From assembly GCA_965203045.1 (NCBI GenBank), contig OZ241850.1, positions 806,001 through 870,000 on the forward strand: DNA of 64,000 bases. Direction: 5' to 3'. Position numbers and translations under genes: made by a program. Below are positions 16,561-25,701 of this stretch, piece by piece (position 1 is the first letter of the stretch; each line of letters starts with the position of its first letter). Source of the DNA: G965203045 sp965203045 (GTDB lineage Bacteria; Pseudomonadota; Gammaproteobacteria; PS1; Pseudothioglobaceae). The notes under the pieces are model-generated. The model made no database searches. It was not told where the DNA came from and saw only the letters and a list, made by a program, of their open reading frames with translations.

Positions 16561-17913
16561 CTAAAGTTGACGCGTTAATAATTTCTCTCCAGTGCTAGTA
16601 ATATTGGTTAATATCTCATCAATGGTATCTGTATCCATGTAGGGATGGGTTAATAATAGACGAAATACAAAAACCTCGTCAATATAAGCCATAGCAATTA
16701 AATCTTTAGATTGTTTTACTAACTCATCTCTTATCGCAAGATTAAAAGCATTTATTTTACTATTTGTAGTTTTATAATGAAAACAAACATTAAAACTTAT
16801 CCTCTTTGCTACCAGTGTTAAGTTATGGTGAGTACTTATCTTATGTTCTGCGTATTGTGCAAGTTTGTAATAATGTTCAACTCTTTTTGCAAAACCGACG
16901 CGAGTAAAAAATTTCCAATCTAAAAACCATTTTAAACTATCTACCCGTCTGCCGCATTGCAAAGATTTAATGCCTAAATCTAGCGGATTGTGAAAAACAT
17001 AACTAGTGTCGCCGCTACTACAAGTTTGACACAATAAGTTTTTTTGCCGAAACAATAAAAAATTACATATCAAAGCGGTGCCAAGCATTTTGTGAAAATC
17101 CATAGTAAATGAATCTAATTGGTCTAATTGCAACAGGAATTTAGCCTTTAGTTTGTTACTCATAATCGCCGCTCCACCCCAAGCGCCATCACCATGTAGC
17201 CATAGTTTGTACTTGTTTTTAATAGATAGCAACTCAGCTATATCGTCATAAGCACCTCTAACAGTTGTGCCTAAAGTAGCGCCAATAAAAAACGGTTGAC
17301 CGCCATGGCTAATTACCTTATTTATCAGCGCTTCCAATCGTAGGTTATCCATTTGTCCGCATTCATCAGTAGGCACTTTTATTAATTGTTCACTACCAAT
17401 ACCTAAAATATTAGCTGCCTTATCAAATGAATAATGAGCATCTTTACTCACAAAAGCAAACAACGGCTTTTGGACAAACAAACCTTTACTACTAACATTA
17501 CTAAATTGGTTTCTAGCAGCCATCATCGCAATCATATTAGCATTACTGGAACCAGTTGTCATTTGCCCATCGCCACTATTAAATCCAACTAATTGCAACA
17601 TTTGGTCAATCATATACTGCTCCATAAACACCGCAATCGGAGCTGACTCATAACTACAAGCCGAAGTGTTTTTAATAGCAACTATTATCTCGCCTAATAC
17701 CGAAGGCAGATTGGCAGCCGACCACATACGATTATTAAAATGTTTATGCTTGGTATTAATGGCATAATCAAGATAGGTTTTAATCCACTCAAATAATGCC
17801 TGCCAATCACCAGCGCTAGACTTTTTATCTAAATTTAACTTAGCGGCTAATTGTTGTTGGTCTAAATAATTGACCAATCGCTTATGATTTTGGTCTTCAT
17901 CAGCAGAGATCAA
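16561..17913 (-). CDS. Group II PLP-dependent decarboxylase, probable cysteine sulfinate decarboxylase
   Basis: The 450-residue protein belongs to the glutamate/aromatic-L-amino-acid decarboxylase family. It shows the TTGSSNANMIAMMAARN signature, the WLHGDGAWGGAA motif with the PLP-contacting Asp, and the PLP lysine in TMDFHKMLGT. Family members decarboxylate glutamate, cysteine sulfinate, aspartate, diaminobutyrate or aromatic amino acids. Sequence inspection alone does not fix the substrate. The cysteine dioxygenase gene 41 bases downstream on the same strand points to cysteine sulfinate, giving hypotaurine. Aspartate or glutamate remain possible. Confidence 0.8.
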   Translation of the reverse strand: MISADEDQNHKRLVNYLDQQQLAAKLNLDKKSSAGDWQALFEWIKTYLDYAINTKHKHFNNRMWSAANLPSVLGEIIVAIKNTSACSYESAPIAVFMEQYMIDQMLQLVGFNSGDGQMTTGSSNANMIAMMAARNQFSNVSSKGLFVQKPLFAFVSKDAHYSFDKAANILGIGSEQLIKVPTDECGQMDNLRLEALINKVISHGGQPFFIGATLGTTVRGAYDDIAELLSIKNKYKLWLHGDGAWGGAAIMSNKLKAKFLLQLDQLDSFTMDFHKMLGTALICNFLLFRQKNLLCQTCSSGDTSYVFHNPLDLGIKSLQCGRRVDSLKWFLDWKFFTRVGFAKRVEHYYKLAQYAEHKISTHHNLTLVAKRISFNVCFHYKTTNSKINAFNLAIRDELVKQSKDLIAMAYIDEVFVFRLLLTHPYMDTDTIDEILTNITSTGEKLLTRQL

Positions 17914-17978
17914 CTTAAATAACCTCTTTAATATCTTATCTTGCTCTAAAATAGTAATTTTTTATAAAAATACCCAAT

Positions 17979-17984
17979 TATACC
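17979..17984 (+). promoter_or_regulatory. Candidate -10 box upstream of the DUF2007 gene
   Basis: TATACC (with TTATAC one base earlier) ends 7 bases before the ATG at 17992, again a spacing that would give a leaderless transcript. The hexamer is imperfect, so support is weak. Confidence 0.3.
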
Positions 17985-17991
17985 ACAAAGT

Positions 17992-18231
17992 ATGCAAATT
18001 GTTCATTACGCAACCGACATTATACAAGCGCAAATGCTAGTTAGTTTACTACAAAGCGAGGGTATTAAAGCCAGAGTAAATGGCATCAATTTGTTAGGCG
18101 GTGCTGGTGAATTACCGGTGCATAATATATTAAATATTGAAGTTGCTACCCCCTTAGCGGATAAGGCTAAAAAAATTATTAAAAACTATTTGGCAGCCGA
18201 TATTATAAATTCCTCTGAGGAGCAAGACTGA
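17992..18231 (+). CDS. DUF2007 family protein
   Basis: This 79-residue protein starts with IVHYATDIIQAQMLVSLLQ and continues with an EGIKARVNG turn and VATPLADKAKKIIKNY. This is the small signal-transducing/DUF2007 fold related to P-II (ferredoxin-like). Function is unknown. Its stop overlaps the hemJ start by one base (TGATG), so the two are translationally coupled. Confidence 0.8.
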   Translation: MQIVHYATDIIQAQMLVSLLQSEGIKARVNGINLLGGAGELPVHNILNIEVATPLADKAKKIIKNYLAADIINSSEEQD

Positions 18232-18656
18232 TGCTATGGATAAAAGCATTGCACATTATTACCGTAATTACTTGGTTTGCTGGCATTTTTTACCTACCTA
18301 GACTATTTGTTTATCACGCAAGCGCTACCGATGATATAAGTAATAGCCGTTTTAAAACAATGGAAAGGCGTTTGTATTATGGCATTATGACACCTAGTTT
18401 TGTTATTACCACTATTTTAGGTTTGTGGTTATTATTTAGTTATGCGTGGACTATTTATAGCGGGCAATACTGGTTAATTACTAAATTGATACTAGCGGCA
18501 TTACTGATTATTTATCACTTTTTATGCGGTTATTTTATTGGCGTTTTTAAAAATGATAACAATCAAAAATCTGCCTATTTTTATCGCGTATTTAATGAAA
18601 TCCCAGTGCTAATTTTAATAGCAATCATTATTTTGGTAGTAGTGCGACCTTTTTAA
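18231..18656 (+). CDS. hemJ: Protoporphyrinogen oxidase HemJ (UPF0093)
   Basis: HemJ oxidises protoporphyrinogen IX in the membrane, the penultimate haem step, in bacteria lacking HemG or HemY. The 141-residue protein has four predicted membrane helices. It begins WIKALHIITVITWFAGIFYLPRLFVYH, with the conserved histidine and the arginine essential in the family. A conserved KLILAALLIIYHF helix follows. It complements hemE in the same window. It is coupled to the DUF2007 gene and lies 2 bases before bioD. Confidence 0.92.
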   Translation: MLWIKALHIITVITWFAGIFYLPRLFVYHASATDDISNSRFKTMERRLYYGIMTPSFVITTILGLWLLFSYAWTIYSGQYWLITKLILAALLIIYHFLCGYFIGVFKNDNNQKSAYFYRVFNEIPVLILIAIIILVVVRPF

Positions 18657-18658
18657 TA

Positions 18659-19288
18659 ATGCGAGGTTTATTTATTAGTGGCAATCACACAGAAATTGGC
18701 AAAACCACGATTGCTACCTTAATTATTAAAATCTTAAAAGAAACTCACACCGTCAAAGTTAGAAAACCGGTGGAAACTGCTTGTAAGCAATTAGTACCTG
18801 TTGATGCAAAGACTTTACTTGCTGTTGCTGGCAATAACGAGGATTTGGCCATTGTATGCCCCTATCGCTTTGCAAAAGCTGCCTCAGCAGAAGTCGCAAG
18901 TGATGCTAAATTGACGCTGGCACAATTAATTAAGGCTTGTAAAAACCAAGTGGGTAATAATGATGTTGTTATTATTGAAGGCGCCGGCGGTTTATGCTCG
19001 CCTATTGCCAAAGACGCGCTTAATATTGACTTAATAGCGGCGCTAAATTTACCTGTCGTGCTAGTAGTCAAAGATGAATTAGGCGCGGTAAATCAAGCCT
19101 TATTATCTATAAAAACTGCTAAGCAACATCAAATCAATATTGTTTTTGTGGTATTAAATCAGTTTGATAATAATGCCTACCCTTTAGACAACAAATCTGC
19201 TATTGAGAAATATGGTAAAATACCAGTTTATATTGTTGGCAGCGATAAAGGAGACCTCGTATCAGCCTTAACAACTTATAACTTATAA
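18659..19288 (+). CDS. bioD: Dethiobiotin synthetase
   Basis: It forms the ureido ring of dethiobiotin from 7,8-diaminopelargonate, CO2 and ATP. The 209-residue protein has the P-loop variant SGNHTEIGKTT near the N-terminus; the usual GTDTEVGKT is altered at two positions but keeps the GKT. VRKPVETAC carries the conserved Lys-Pro-Val, and VVIIEGAGGLCSPI is the acidic motif. No other biotin gene is adjacent. It is probably co-transcribed with hemJ and glmS. Confidence 0.9.
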   Translation: MRGLFISGNHTEIGKTTIATLIIKILKETHTVKVRKPVETACKQLVPVDAKTLLAVAGNNEDLAIVCPYRFAKAASAEVASDAKLTLAQLIKACKNQVGNNDVVIIEGAGGLCSPIAKDALNIDLIAALNLPVVLVVKDELGAVNQALLSIKTAKQHQINIVFVVLNQFDNNAYPLDNKSAIEKYGKIPVYIVGSDKGDLVSALTTYNL

Positions 19289-19300
19289 TCAACAACTCAA

Positions 19301-21142
19301 ATGTGCGGCATTATCGGTGCAATCAGCAACAATAACATTACCCAGCTATTACTAGACGGTTTAAAAAGATTAGAATATCGCGGCTATGATTCTTCTGGCA
19401 TTGCGGTGATTGATAAGCATAACAACATTAAAAGAACAAGAAAGGTAGGCAAAGTTAACGTTTTGACAAAAGCTTTAAAAGAAAAGCCATTATCAGGTAA
19501 TATCGGCATTGCGCATACCCGCTGGGCAACGCATGGCAAACCAAGCAAGAGCAATGCTCATCCCCATATTTGCAATCAAAGAGTAAGTGTGGTGCACAAC
19601 GGCATTATTGAAAATTATCTGGATTTAAAATTTGTTCAGCAAAAAAATGGCTTTGTCTTTACCTCAGAAACAGATACTGAAGTTATTGTGCATGCTATTG
19701 ATGCTGAATTAGAAAATGGTAATAATTTATTACAAAGTGTTCAAGCTAGTTGCTCTGAATTAGCAGGCTCCTACGCGCTTGGAGTTGTTGCTACTAAATT
19801 TCCAAATGAACTGGTCGCTATTTGTGATGGCACTCCGCTGGTGATTGGTATTCTTGTTGATAAAACTCTCATCGCCTCTGATATTAACGCCCTATTACCT
19901 TTAACTAAAAAATTCATTTTTCTAGAAGATGGCGACCTAGTTCATATTAAAGCAAGCCAAATCAGCATATATAATAAAGGCAAACCCATTAACCGCCCAG
20001 TTATTACCTCATCTTTAAAGGCTGATACCATTCTATTAGGACATTACGACCACTATATGCAAAAAGAGATTTTTGAACAACCAAAGGCTGTGGCCGATAC
20101 TTTGGAAGGTCGTTGTTCTAAAAAGGAGATTTTTGTTAGCGCCTTTGGTTACCAAGCGGAGAAAATCTTTAAAACTATAAAACAAGTACAAATTATTGCT
20201 TGCGGCACCAGCTATCATGCTGGACTGGTGGCAAAATATTGGTTTGAGGATATTATTAAAATGCCTTGTGCGGTAGAAGTTGCTAGCGAATATCGCTATC
20301 GTCATCCGATTATTCTAGATGCAACACTAATTATAACTTTATCGCAAAGCGGTGAGACCGCAGATACGGTTGAAGCCTTGAAGTTAGTTTTAGCTCGTAA
20401 AAATAAACATTTAAAAACACTTACTATTTGCAATACTGCTGCCTCTAAACTCACTCGTTTATCAGATTTAAGTTTCTTAACCCACGCCGGACCTGAAATC
20501 GGCGTTGCCAGCACCAAAACTTTTAGTGCACAATTAGTCAGCCTAGCATTGCTAATGTGCGCTATAGGCAAAACGCAAAAAACACTTAGTGAGGAGCGAG
20601 AATTACTTATAACGCGAGGTTTGCGCAAATTACCGCGATTAATTCAATCATCATTAACACGGGAGGAAACCATTGCTAGACTCGCCAAACAATTCGCTAA
20701 TAAACATAATGCTTTATTCCTAGGTAGAGGAGTGATGTATCCAATTGCAAAAGAAGGGGCGCTGAAACTAAAAGAAATAAGTTATATCCATGCTGAAGCT
20801 TATCCTGCTGGCGAGTTAAAACATGGCCCTATAGCTCTAGTTGATAACCAAACCCCAATTATAGCCATTGCTCCTAATGATGAATTACTAAATAAACTTA
20901 AAACTAATTTAGCCGAGGTAAAAGCTCGTGGCGGGCAAATGGTGGTGTTTGAAGATATAGGCTCAAAAGTTAAATCTCAGGCCAATATGTCAGTAGTGAC
21001 CATTACTCAAAATGTAGGACCTATTACAGCGCCCATTGTTTTTAATGTTGCTCTGCAACTATTAAGCTACCATGTTGCTCTAATTCTAGGAACTGATGTT
21101 GATAAGCCTCGCAACTTGGCAAAATCGGTAACTGTAGAGTAA
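19301..21142 (+). CDS. glmS: Glutamine-fructose-6-phosphate aminotransferase
   Basis: It makes glucosamine-6-phosphate for peptidoglycan and lipopolysaccharide. Length is 613 residues (E. coli 609). The N-terminal glutaminase domain begins MCGIIGAI, with Cys as the nucleophile after Met removal, and contains HTRWATHGKPS. The two SIS domains follow, with CGTSYHAG and LGRGVMYPIAKEGALKLKEI. The C-terminus is KPRNLAKSVTVE, as expected. It starts 12 bases after bioD. Confidence 0.97.
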   Translation: MCGIIGAISNNNITQLLLDGLKRLEYRGYDSSGIAVIDKHNNIKRTRKVGKVNVLTKALKEKPLSGNIGIAHTRWATHGKPSKSNAHPHICNQRVSVVHNGIIENYLDLKFVQQKNGFVFTSETDTEVIVHAIDAELENGNNLLQSVQASCSELAGSYALGVVATKFPNELVAICDGTPLVIGILVDKTLIASDINALLPLTKKFIFLEDGDLVHIKASQISIYNKGKPINRPVITSSLKADTILLGHYDHYMQKEIFEQPKAVADTLEGRCSKKEIFVSAFGYQAEKIFKTIKQVQIIACGTSYHAGLVAKYWFEDIIKMPCAVEVASEYRYRHPIILDATLIITLSQSGETADTVEALKLVLARKNKHLKTLTICNTAASKLTRLSDLSFLTHAGPEIGVASTKTFSAQLVSLALLMCAIGKTQKTLSEERELLITRGLRKLPRLIQSSLTREETIARLAKQFANKHNALFLGRGVMYPIAKEGALKLKEISYIHAEAYPAGELKHGPIALVDNQTPIIAIAPNDELLNKLKTNLAEVKARGGQMVVFEDIGSKVKSQANMSVVTITQNVGPITAPIVFNVALQLLSYHVALILGTDVDKPRNLAKSVTVE

Positions 21143-21206
21143 TTTTTAAATACTAATTCAATATTTTGAAATAAAATGACAATTTTTTTATTATTTAGGA
21201 ATAATT

Positions 21207-21545
21207 ATGAAATTCATTAGTGCGATTTTAAGGCCGTCAGCGCTAGATGCGGTGCGCGATGCGTTATCGGGAATCGGCATTAAAGGTCTGACCTTTACTG
21301 AGGTTAAAGGTTTCGGTCGGCAAAAAGGGCATACCGAACTTTATCGGGGAGCGGAGTATCAAATTGATTTTTTGCCTAAAATTAAATTAGAAATAGCGGT
21401 TGAAGCTGATATTGCTGATAAAGTTGTTACTACTGTTGTTGATGCTGCTAATACCGGTAAGATTGGTGATGGTAAGATTTTTGTAACTGATTTAGAAGAA
21501 GTGGTTAGAATCCGCACTGGTGAAACTGGTAAAACAGCTTTGTAA
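21207..21545 (+). CDS. glnK: Nitrogen regulatory protein P-II
   Basis: P-II senses 2-oxoglutarate and ATP/ADP and controls nitrogen metabolism. The 112-residue protein has the canonical T-loop VKGFGRQKGHTELYRGAEY, with the uridylylated tyrosine in LYRG, and the TGKIGDGKIFV and RIRTGE signatures. A good ribosome-binding site (TAGGAA) precedes the ATG. GlnB and GlnK cannot be told apart here: amtB is not adjacent, and the next gene on the strand is only a short remnant. Confidence 0.95.
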   Translation: MKFISAILRPSALDAVRDALSGIGIKGLTFTEVKGFGRQKGHTELYRGAEYQIDFLPKIKLEIAVEADIADKVVTTVVDAANTGKIGDGKIFVTDLEEVVRIRTGETGKTAL

Positions 21546-21558
21546 ATAGGGCTAACTA

Positions 21559-21666
21559 ATGAATAAAATAATTGCAACAATTGACCTGAGCACAGATACA
21601 GAAGCCAAAGAGGTTGTTTTAGATATAACAAAAAATCTGGCTATGACATTCATTAATTATGTTTAA
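21559..21666 (+). pseudogene. 35-codon remnant resembling the N-terminus of a UspA protein
   Basis: An ATG 13 bases after the P-II gene opens 35 codons reading MNKIIATIDLSTDTEAK..., which then stop. The KIIATIDLS start, helix and a final MTFINYV strand resemble the first 35 residues of universal stress proteins, normally about 140 residues long. It ends just before the convergent secA gene. It may be a truncated gene or a coincidental short frame. Confidence 0.4.
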
Positions 21667-21678
21667 TGGATATTAAGG

Positions 21679-24366
21679 CTACTGTTTTTTGCCGTGGCAT
21701 TGCTTGAATTTTTTGCCCGAACCGCAAGGACAAGGTTCGTTTCTACCTATTTTTTTACTTTCTCTTATAAATGGTTGTTGGTGCTTAATTGACTTACTAG
21801 CAGTAATATTAGGCGTTGGTGATTGCGGATTATCATGCTGGTATTGCACTTTTTGTTCTTGATGCTTACTGAGCTCGTCGGCGCTACGTTCATTGATTTT
21901 AACAGTAGAGATAATTTTAATAATTTCAATATTAATAGTATCTAATAAAATCTTAAACATATCAAAAGCATCGCGCTTGTATTCTTGTACTGGGTTTTTT
22001 TGTCCATAACCACGTAGCCCAATACTCTGACGCAAGTAGTCCATTGCCGCTAAATGCTCTTTCCAAAAGTGGTCTAAGGTTTGTAGCATTACTGCTTTTT
22101 CAAAATGGCGCATTTGTTCACTACCTACTAACTCCTCTTTTTGAGCAATAATGTTGTCAAACTCAGATATAACAAGCTCTTTTACCTCATCAACATTGAT
22201 GTCTTCATCCAGCCATGCCTTAATGTCCAGTTCGGTATCAAATTCGCTTTTAAAAGTATGCATAAGCCCAGTAACATCCCAATCTTTTTCTGGATATGCT
22301 GGATTAATATGAGCATCAAAAATATCACTAATAACGTTTGTTCGCATAGCGGCGGTATGATTACTCACATCACTGCTACTCATTAAATCATTGCGTTTTT
22401 GATAGATAATTTTGCGTTGGTCATTGGCAACATCATCGTATTCTAATAATTGTTTGCGTGCTTCAAAATTATGCCCTTCTACTTTTTTTTGCGCATTTTC
22501 AATAGCGCGATTAACCATGCCATGCTCAATTGCTTCACCTTTTGCCATACCTAATTTTGACATCATAGTTTTTACTCTATCTGAGGCAAAAATACGCATT
22601 AAATTATCTTCTAGTGATAAGTAAAAACGCGTAGAACCGGGGTCTCCTTGACGGGCGCAACGACCGCGTAATTGATTATCCACCCGTCGAGATTCATTGC
22701 GTTCAGCACCAATAATACGCAAGCCACCACTTGTTAAAACCGCATTATGTTTTAGCTGCCACTCTTTCTTTTTTGAGTCATCAGTATCTAGTGATAACTT
22801 GCCGCCAAGGACAATATCGGTGCCGCGACCCGCCATATTGGTAGCAATAGTAACAGCGTTAGCACAACCGGCGTTGGCAACAATCTGGGCTTCTCTTTCG
22901 TGTTGTTTAGCATTTAAAACTTCATGCTTAACTTTTTCCTTGTCAAGTAAGTTAGACAATAACTCCGAACTTTCAATGCTAGCAGTGCCTACTAGTACCG
23001 GTTGTTTGTGTTTCAGACAATCTTTAATATCGTCAATAATAGCTAAATATTTCTCTTCAGCGCTTAGGTAAACACTATCAGCATAATCAATCCGAATAGA
23101 AGGTTTATTTGGGGGGATTACCACCGTTTCTAATTTATATATATCTTGAAATTCATGGGCTTCGGTTGCAGCAGTACCAGTCATTCCCGCTAATTTATCA
23201 TACAGACGAAAATAATTTTGAAAAGTAATAGAAGCAAGGGTTTGATTTTCTTTTTTAATACTCACGCCTTCTTTGGCTTCTACCGCTTGATGCAGACCTT
23301 CTGACCATCTACGCCCTGGCATAGTACGTCCGGTAAATTCATCAACAATAATAATTTCGTCATTGGTAATAATATAATCTACATCTTTACTAAAACAAAT
23401 ATGTGCTCTAAGCGCGGAATTAAGGTGCTGTGTTAATAAAATATTACCAGCATCATAAAGGCTTGAATCTTGGTCTAGTAGCTGAGATTTTTTGAGCAAA
23501 TTTTCAGCTTTGGTATGCCCACGCTCGGTTAGGTAAACTTGTTTGGTTTTTTCATCCAAAGTGTAATCACCTTCGACTTCAACTACTATTTCTTTACCGA
23601 TACCTGATTCTTTTTGTAAGCTAAATTGGTTAATAAATTGGTTGATTTTTTGATAAACTGCGCTATGGTCATCGGCTGGTCCAGAGATAATTAGTGGTGT
23701 TCGCGCTTCATCAATTAAAATAGAATCCACTTCATCAACAATAGCGAAGCTGAGCTTTTGTTGCACCTTATTGGTATTTTCAAAAGCCATATTATCACGC
23801 AAATAATCAAATCCTAGTTCGTTATTAGTAGCATAAATAATATCACAACCATAAACTTGTTGCCTACTAGCTTGGTCTAGGTCAGAAACAATAACACCAA
23901 TTGATAATCCCAAAAAGGCAAACATTTCGCTTAGTAAATCAGCATCACGTTTGGCAAGATAATCATTGACCGTTACTATATGTACTCCTTTGCCAGTTAA
24001 TGCATTTAGATAGCTTGGTAAAGTGGCGACTAAGGTCTTACCTTCGCCTGTGCCCATTTCTGCAATTTTACCCTCATGCAACACCATACCGCCGATTAAT
24101 TGCACGCCATAATGACGCAGGTTCAATTTACGCACACTCGCTTCTCTAACCACTGCAAAAGCCTCTGGTAGTAAATCATCCAAACTCTGACCATCTGCCA
24201 ATCTAGACTTAAATTCAGCAGTTTTTGCCTGCAAATCAGCATCGCTTAAAGACTGATACTCTACTTCATAAGAGTCAATTACCTCAACTACTTTTTGATA
24301 TTGTTTTAATAATCTTTCGTTACGAGAACCGACAATCCTAGCAGCAATTTGATTTATAATACTCAT
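21679..24366 (-). CDS. secA: Protein translocase ATPase SecA
   Basis: SecA is the motor that drives preproteins through SecYEG, the route the two giant signal-peptide proteins in this window would use. At 895 residues it is full length. The Walker A motif is GEGKTLVATLP near residue 103, the DEAD-box equivalent is VDEVDSILIDEARTPL near 210, and TNMAGRGTDI and RCARQGDPGST represent helicase motifs V-VI. The C-terminal zinc SEC-C motif is IGRNEPCPCGSGKKFKQCH. Only 25 bases separate its start from the divergent dciA. Confidence 0.98.
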   Translation of the reverse strand: MSIINQIAARIVGSRNERLLKQYQKVVEVIDSYEVEYQSLSDADLQAKTAEFKSRLADGQSLDDLLPEAFAVVREASVRKLNLRHYGVQLIGGMVLHEGKIAEMGTGEGKTLVATLPSYLNALTGKGVHIVTVNDYLAKRDADLLSEMFAFLGLSIGVIVSDLDQASRQQVYGCDIIYATNNELGFDYLRDNMAFENTNKVQQKLSFAIVDEVDSILIDEARTPLIISGPADDHSAVYQKINQFINQFSLQKESGIGKEIVVEVEGDYTLDEKTKQVYLTERGHTKAENLLKKSQLLDQDSSLYDAGNILLTQHLNSALRAHICFSKDVDYIITNDEIIIVDEFTGRTMPGRRWSEGLHQAVEAKEGVSIKKENQTLASITFQNYFRLYDKLAGMTGTAATEAHEFQDIYKLETVVIPPNKPSIRIDYADSVYLSAEEKYLAIIDDIKDCLKHKQPVLVGTASIESSELLSNLLDKEKVKHEVLNAKQHEREAQIVANAGCANAVTIATNMAGRGTDIVLGGKLSLDTDDSKKKEWQLKHNAVLTSGGLRIIGAERNESRRVDNQLRGRCARQGDPGSTRFYLSLEDNLMRIFASDRVKTMMSKLGMAKGEAIEHGMVNRAIENAQKKVEGHNFEARKQLLEYDDVANDQRKIIYQKRNDLMSSSDVSNHTAAMRTNVISDIFDAHINPAYPEKDWDVTGLMHTFKSEFDTELDIKAWLDEDINVDEVKELVISEFDNIIAQKEELVGSEQMRHFEKAVMLQTLDHFWKEHLAAMDYLRQSIGLRGYGQKNPVQEYKRDAFDMFKILLDTINIEIIKIISTVKINERSADELSKHQEQKVQYQHDNPQSPTPNITASKSIKHQQPFIRESKKIGRNEPCPCGSGKKFKQCHGKKQ

Positions 24367-24391
24367 ATAGTTAATAACTTTTTTAAAACTT

Positions 24392-24694
24392 ATGACAGAA
24401 CCAATATTAAGTCGTCATTTTACAATAAATGGTAACAAACAGCCATCAGCTTTATCTTATAATATGGTTTTAGCGCGACAAATCAATCACTTAAACCAAG
24501 CGCTAAAAGCACAACTTCCCAAGCCACTTAATCAACTAAATCTGACTAAATTAGCTGATGATGTAGCAGTTTTTACTATTAACTCTCCTGCTATCGCTTT
24601 TAGAGCCCACAATCAGATAGAAGTATTGTCAAAAATACTAAATTCTGTGCAAAATAATACCATTACCGATATTAAAATCAAAGTTGCTTACTAA
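24392..24694 (+). CDS. dciA: DUF721 protein, probable replicative helicase loader DciA
   Basis: The 100-residue protein matches the DUF721 fold in its visible pattern. A central VAVFTINSPAIAFRAHNQIEVL segment and a C-terminal ITDIKIKV strand correspond to the K-homology-like core. DUF721 proteins are now called DciA, loaders of DnaB in bacteria without DnaC. Location beside secA is the usual gammaproteobacterial context. It lies head to head with secA and overlaps the convergent queA by 17 bases. Confidence 0.72.
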   Translation: MTEPILSRHFTINGNKQPSALSYNMVLARQINHLNQALKAQLPKPLNQLNLTKLADDVAVFTINSPAIAFRAHNQIEVLSKILNSVQNNTITDIKIKVAY

Positions 24695-25700
24695 GTAACA
24701 TTGCATCGCCATAGCTAAAAAACCTATATTGCCCCTTAATAGCATATTGATAAATATCTTTAATATTATCAATACCAGCAAAAGCGCTAACTAATAATAA
24801 CAATGTTGATTTCGGCAAATGAAAATTAGTAATAAGTCCATCTACCAACTTAAAATCAAACCCAGGATAGATAAAAATATCTGTTTCTGCTATAAAATCA
24901 CTCTCATAAGCTTTGTTTGCAATAGTAGCAAAAGCCTCCAAAGCTCGCACTACCGTTGTGCCAACGGCAATGATGCGTTTATTATTTTGCTTAACTGCTA
25001 AAATTTTTTTCTGAGTTTTGCTGGGAATAATAATTCGTTCGGTGTGCATTTTATGTTGTTTGATATTATTGGTCTTAATGGGCGAAAAAGTCCCAATACC
25101 AATGTGTAAAGTAAGTTCGGCAATATAAATCCCCTTTTGTTGCAAAACTTGCAATAAATTAGCATCAAAATGCAAGCCTGCGGTTGGAGAGGCAATCGCG
25201 CCTTCATATCTGGCAAAAATGGTTTGATAACGTTTTTTATCATCTTTATTATCGCTACGTTTTATATAAGGCGGTAAAGGCACATGTCCGCAATTAGTCA
25301 AAATTTGATAAACATCATTATTAAACCTAAGCCGATATAAATAGTCTTTTTTTGTCAACACTTTTGCTTGATAATTATTCTCTATGTTTAATATAGAATC
25401 AATTTTCGGTGCTTGTGATGCCTTTATCATTGCTAATGCCTGATTATTGGGTAAAATTCTCTCCAGCATAATCTCTACACCACCACCACTTTGCTTATTA
25501 GCGTATAACCTAGCATTTATCACTTTGGTATTATTAAGCACTAATAAATCTCCAGCTGTTAAAAAGTTGCCAATATCACTAAAAACCGTATCAATAATAG
25601 GTTTTTGCCCAACTAATAGACGGCTGTCAGCACGCTTTTTGCAAGGCTTTTGCGCAATTAATGCACTTGGTAATTCAAAATCAAAATCGGCTAATTTCAT
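24678..25700 (-). CDS. queA: S-adenosylmethionine:tRNA ribosyltransferase-isomerase
   Basis: QueA adds the ribosyl-derived epoxycyclopentane ring of SAM to preQ1-tRNA. The start ATG at 25698-25700 is chosen because MKLADFDFELPSALIAQKP is the family N-terminus. A longer frame to 25793 adds 31 hydrophobic residues that belong to the overlapping upstream gene. The 340-residue protein includes LLVLNNTKVINARL, PTAGLHFD and TELHIGIGTF-like motifs (LTLHIGIGTFSPI here). With queF it covers two consecutive steps of queuosine synthesis. Only one base separates it from the upstream VTT gene. Confidence 0.96.
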   Translation of the reverse strand: MKLADFDFELPSALIAQKPCKKRADSRLLVGQKPIIDTVFSDIGNFLTAGDLLVLNNTKVINARLYANKQSGGGVEIMLERILPNNQALAMIKASQAPKIDSILNIENNYQAKVLTKKDYLYRLRFNNDVYQILTNCGHVPLPPYIKRSDNKDDKKRYQTIFARYEGAIASPTAGLHFDANLLQVLQQKGIYIAELTLHIGIGTFSPIKTNNIKQHKMHTERIIIPSKTQKKILAVKQNNKRIIAVGTTVVRALEAFATIANKAYESDFIAETDIFIYPGFDFKLVDGLITNFHLPKSTLLLLVSAFAGIDNIKDIYQYAIKGQYRFFSYGDAMLLSKQL

Positions 25701-25701
25701 A

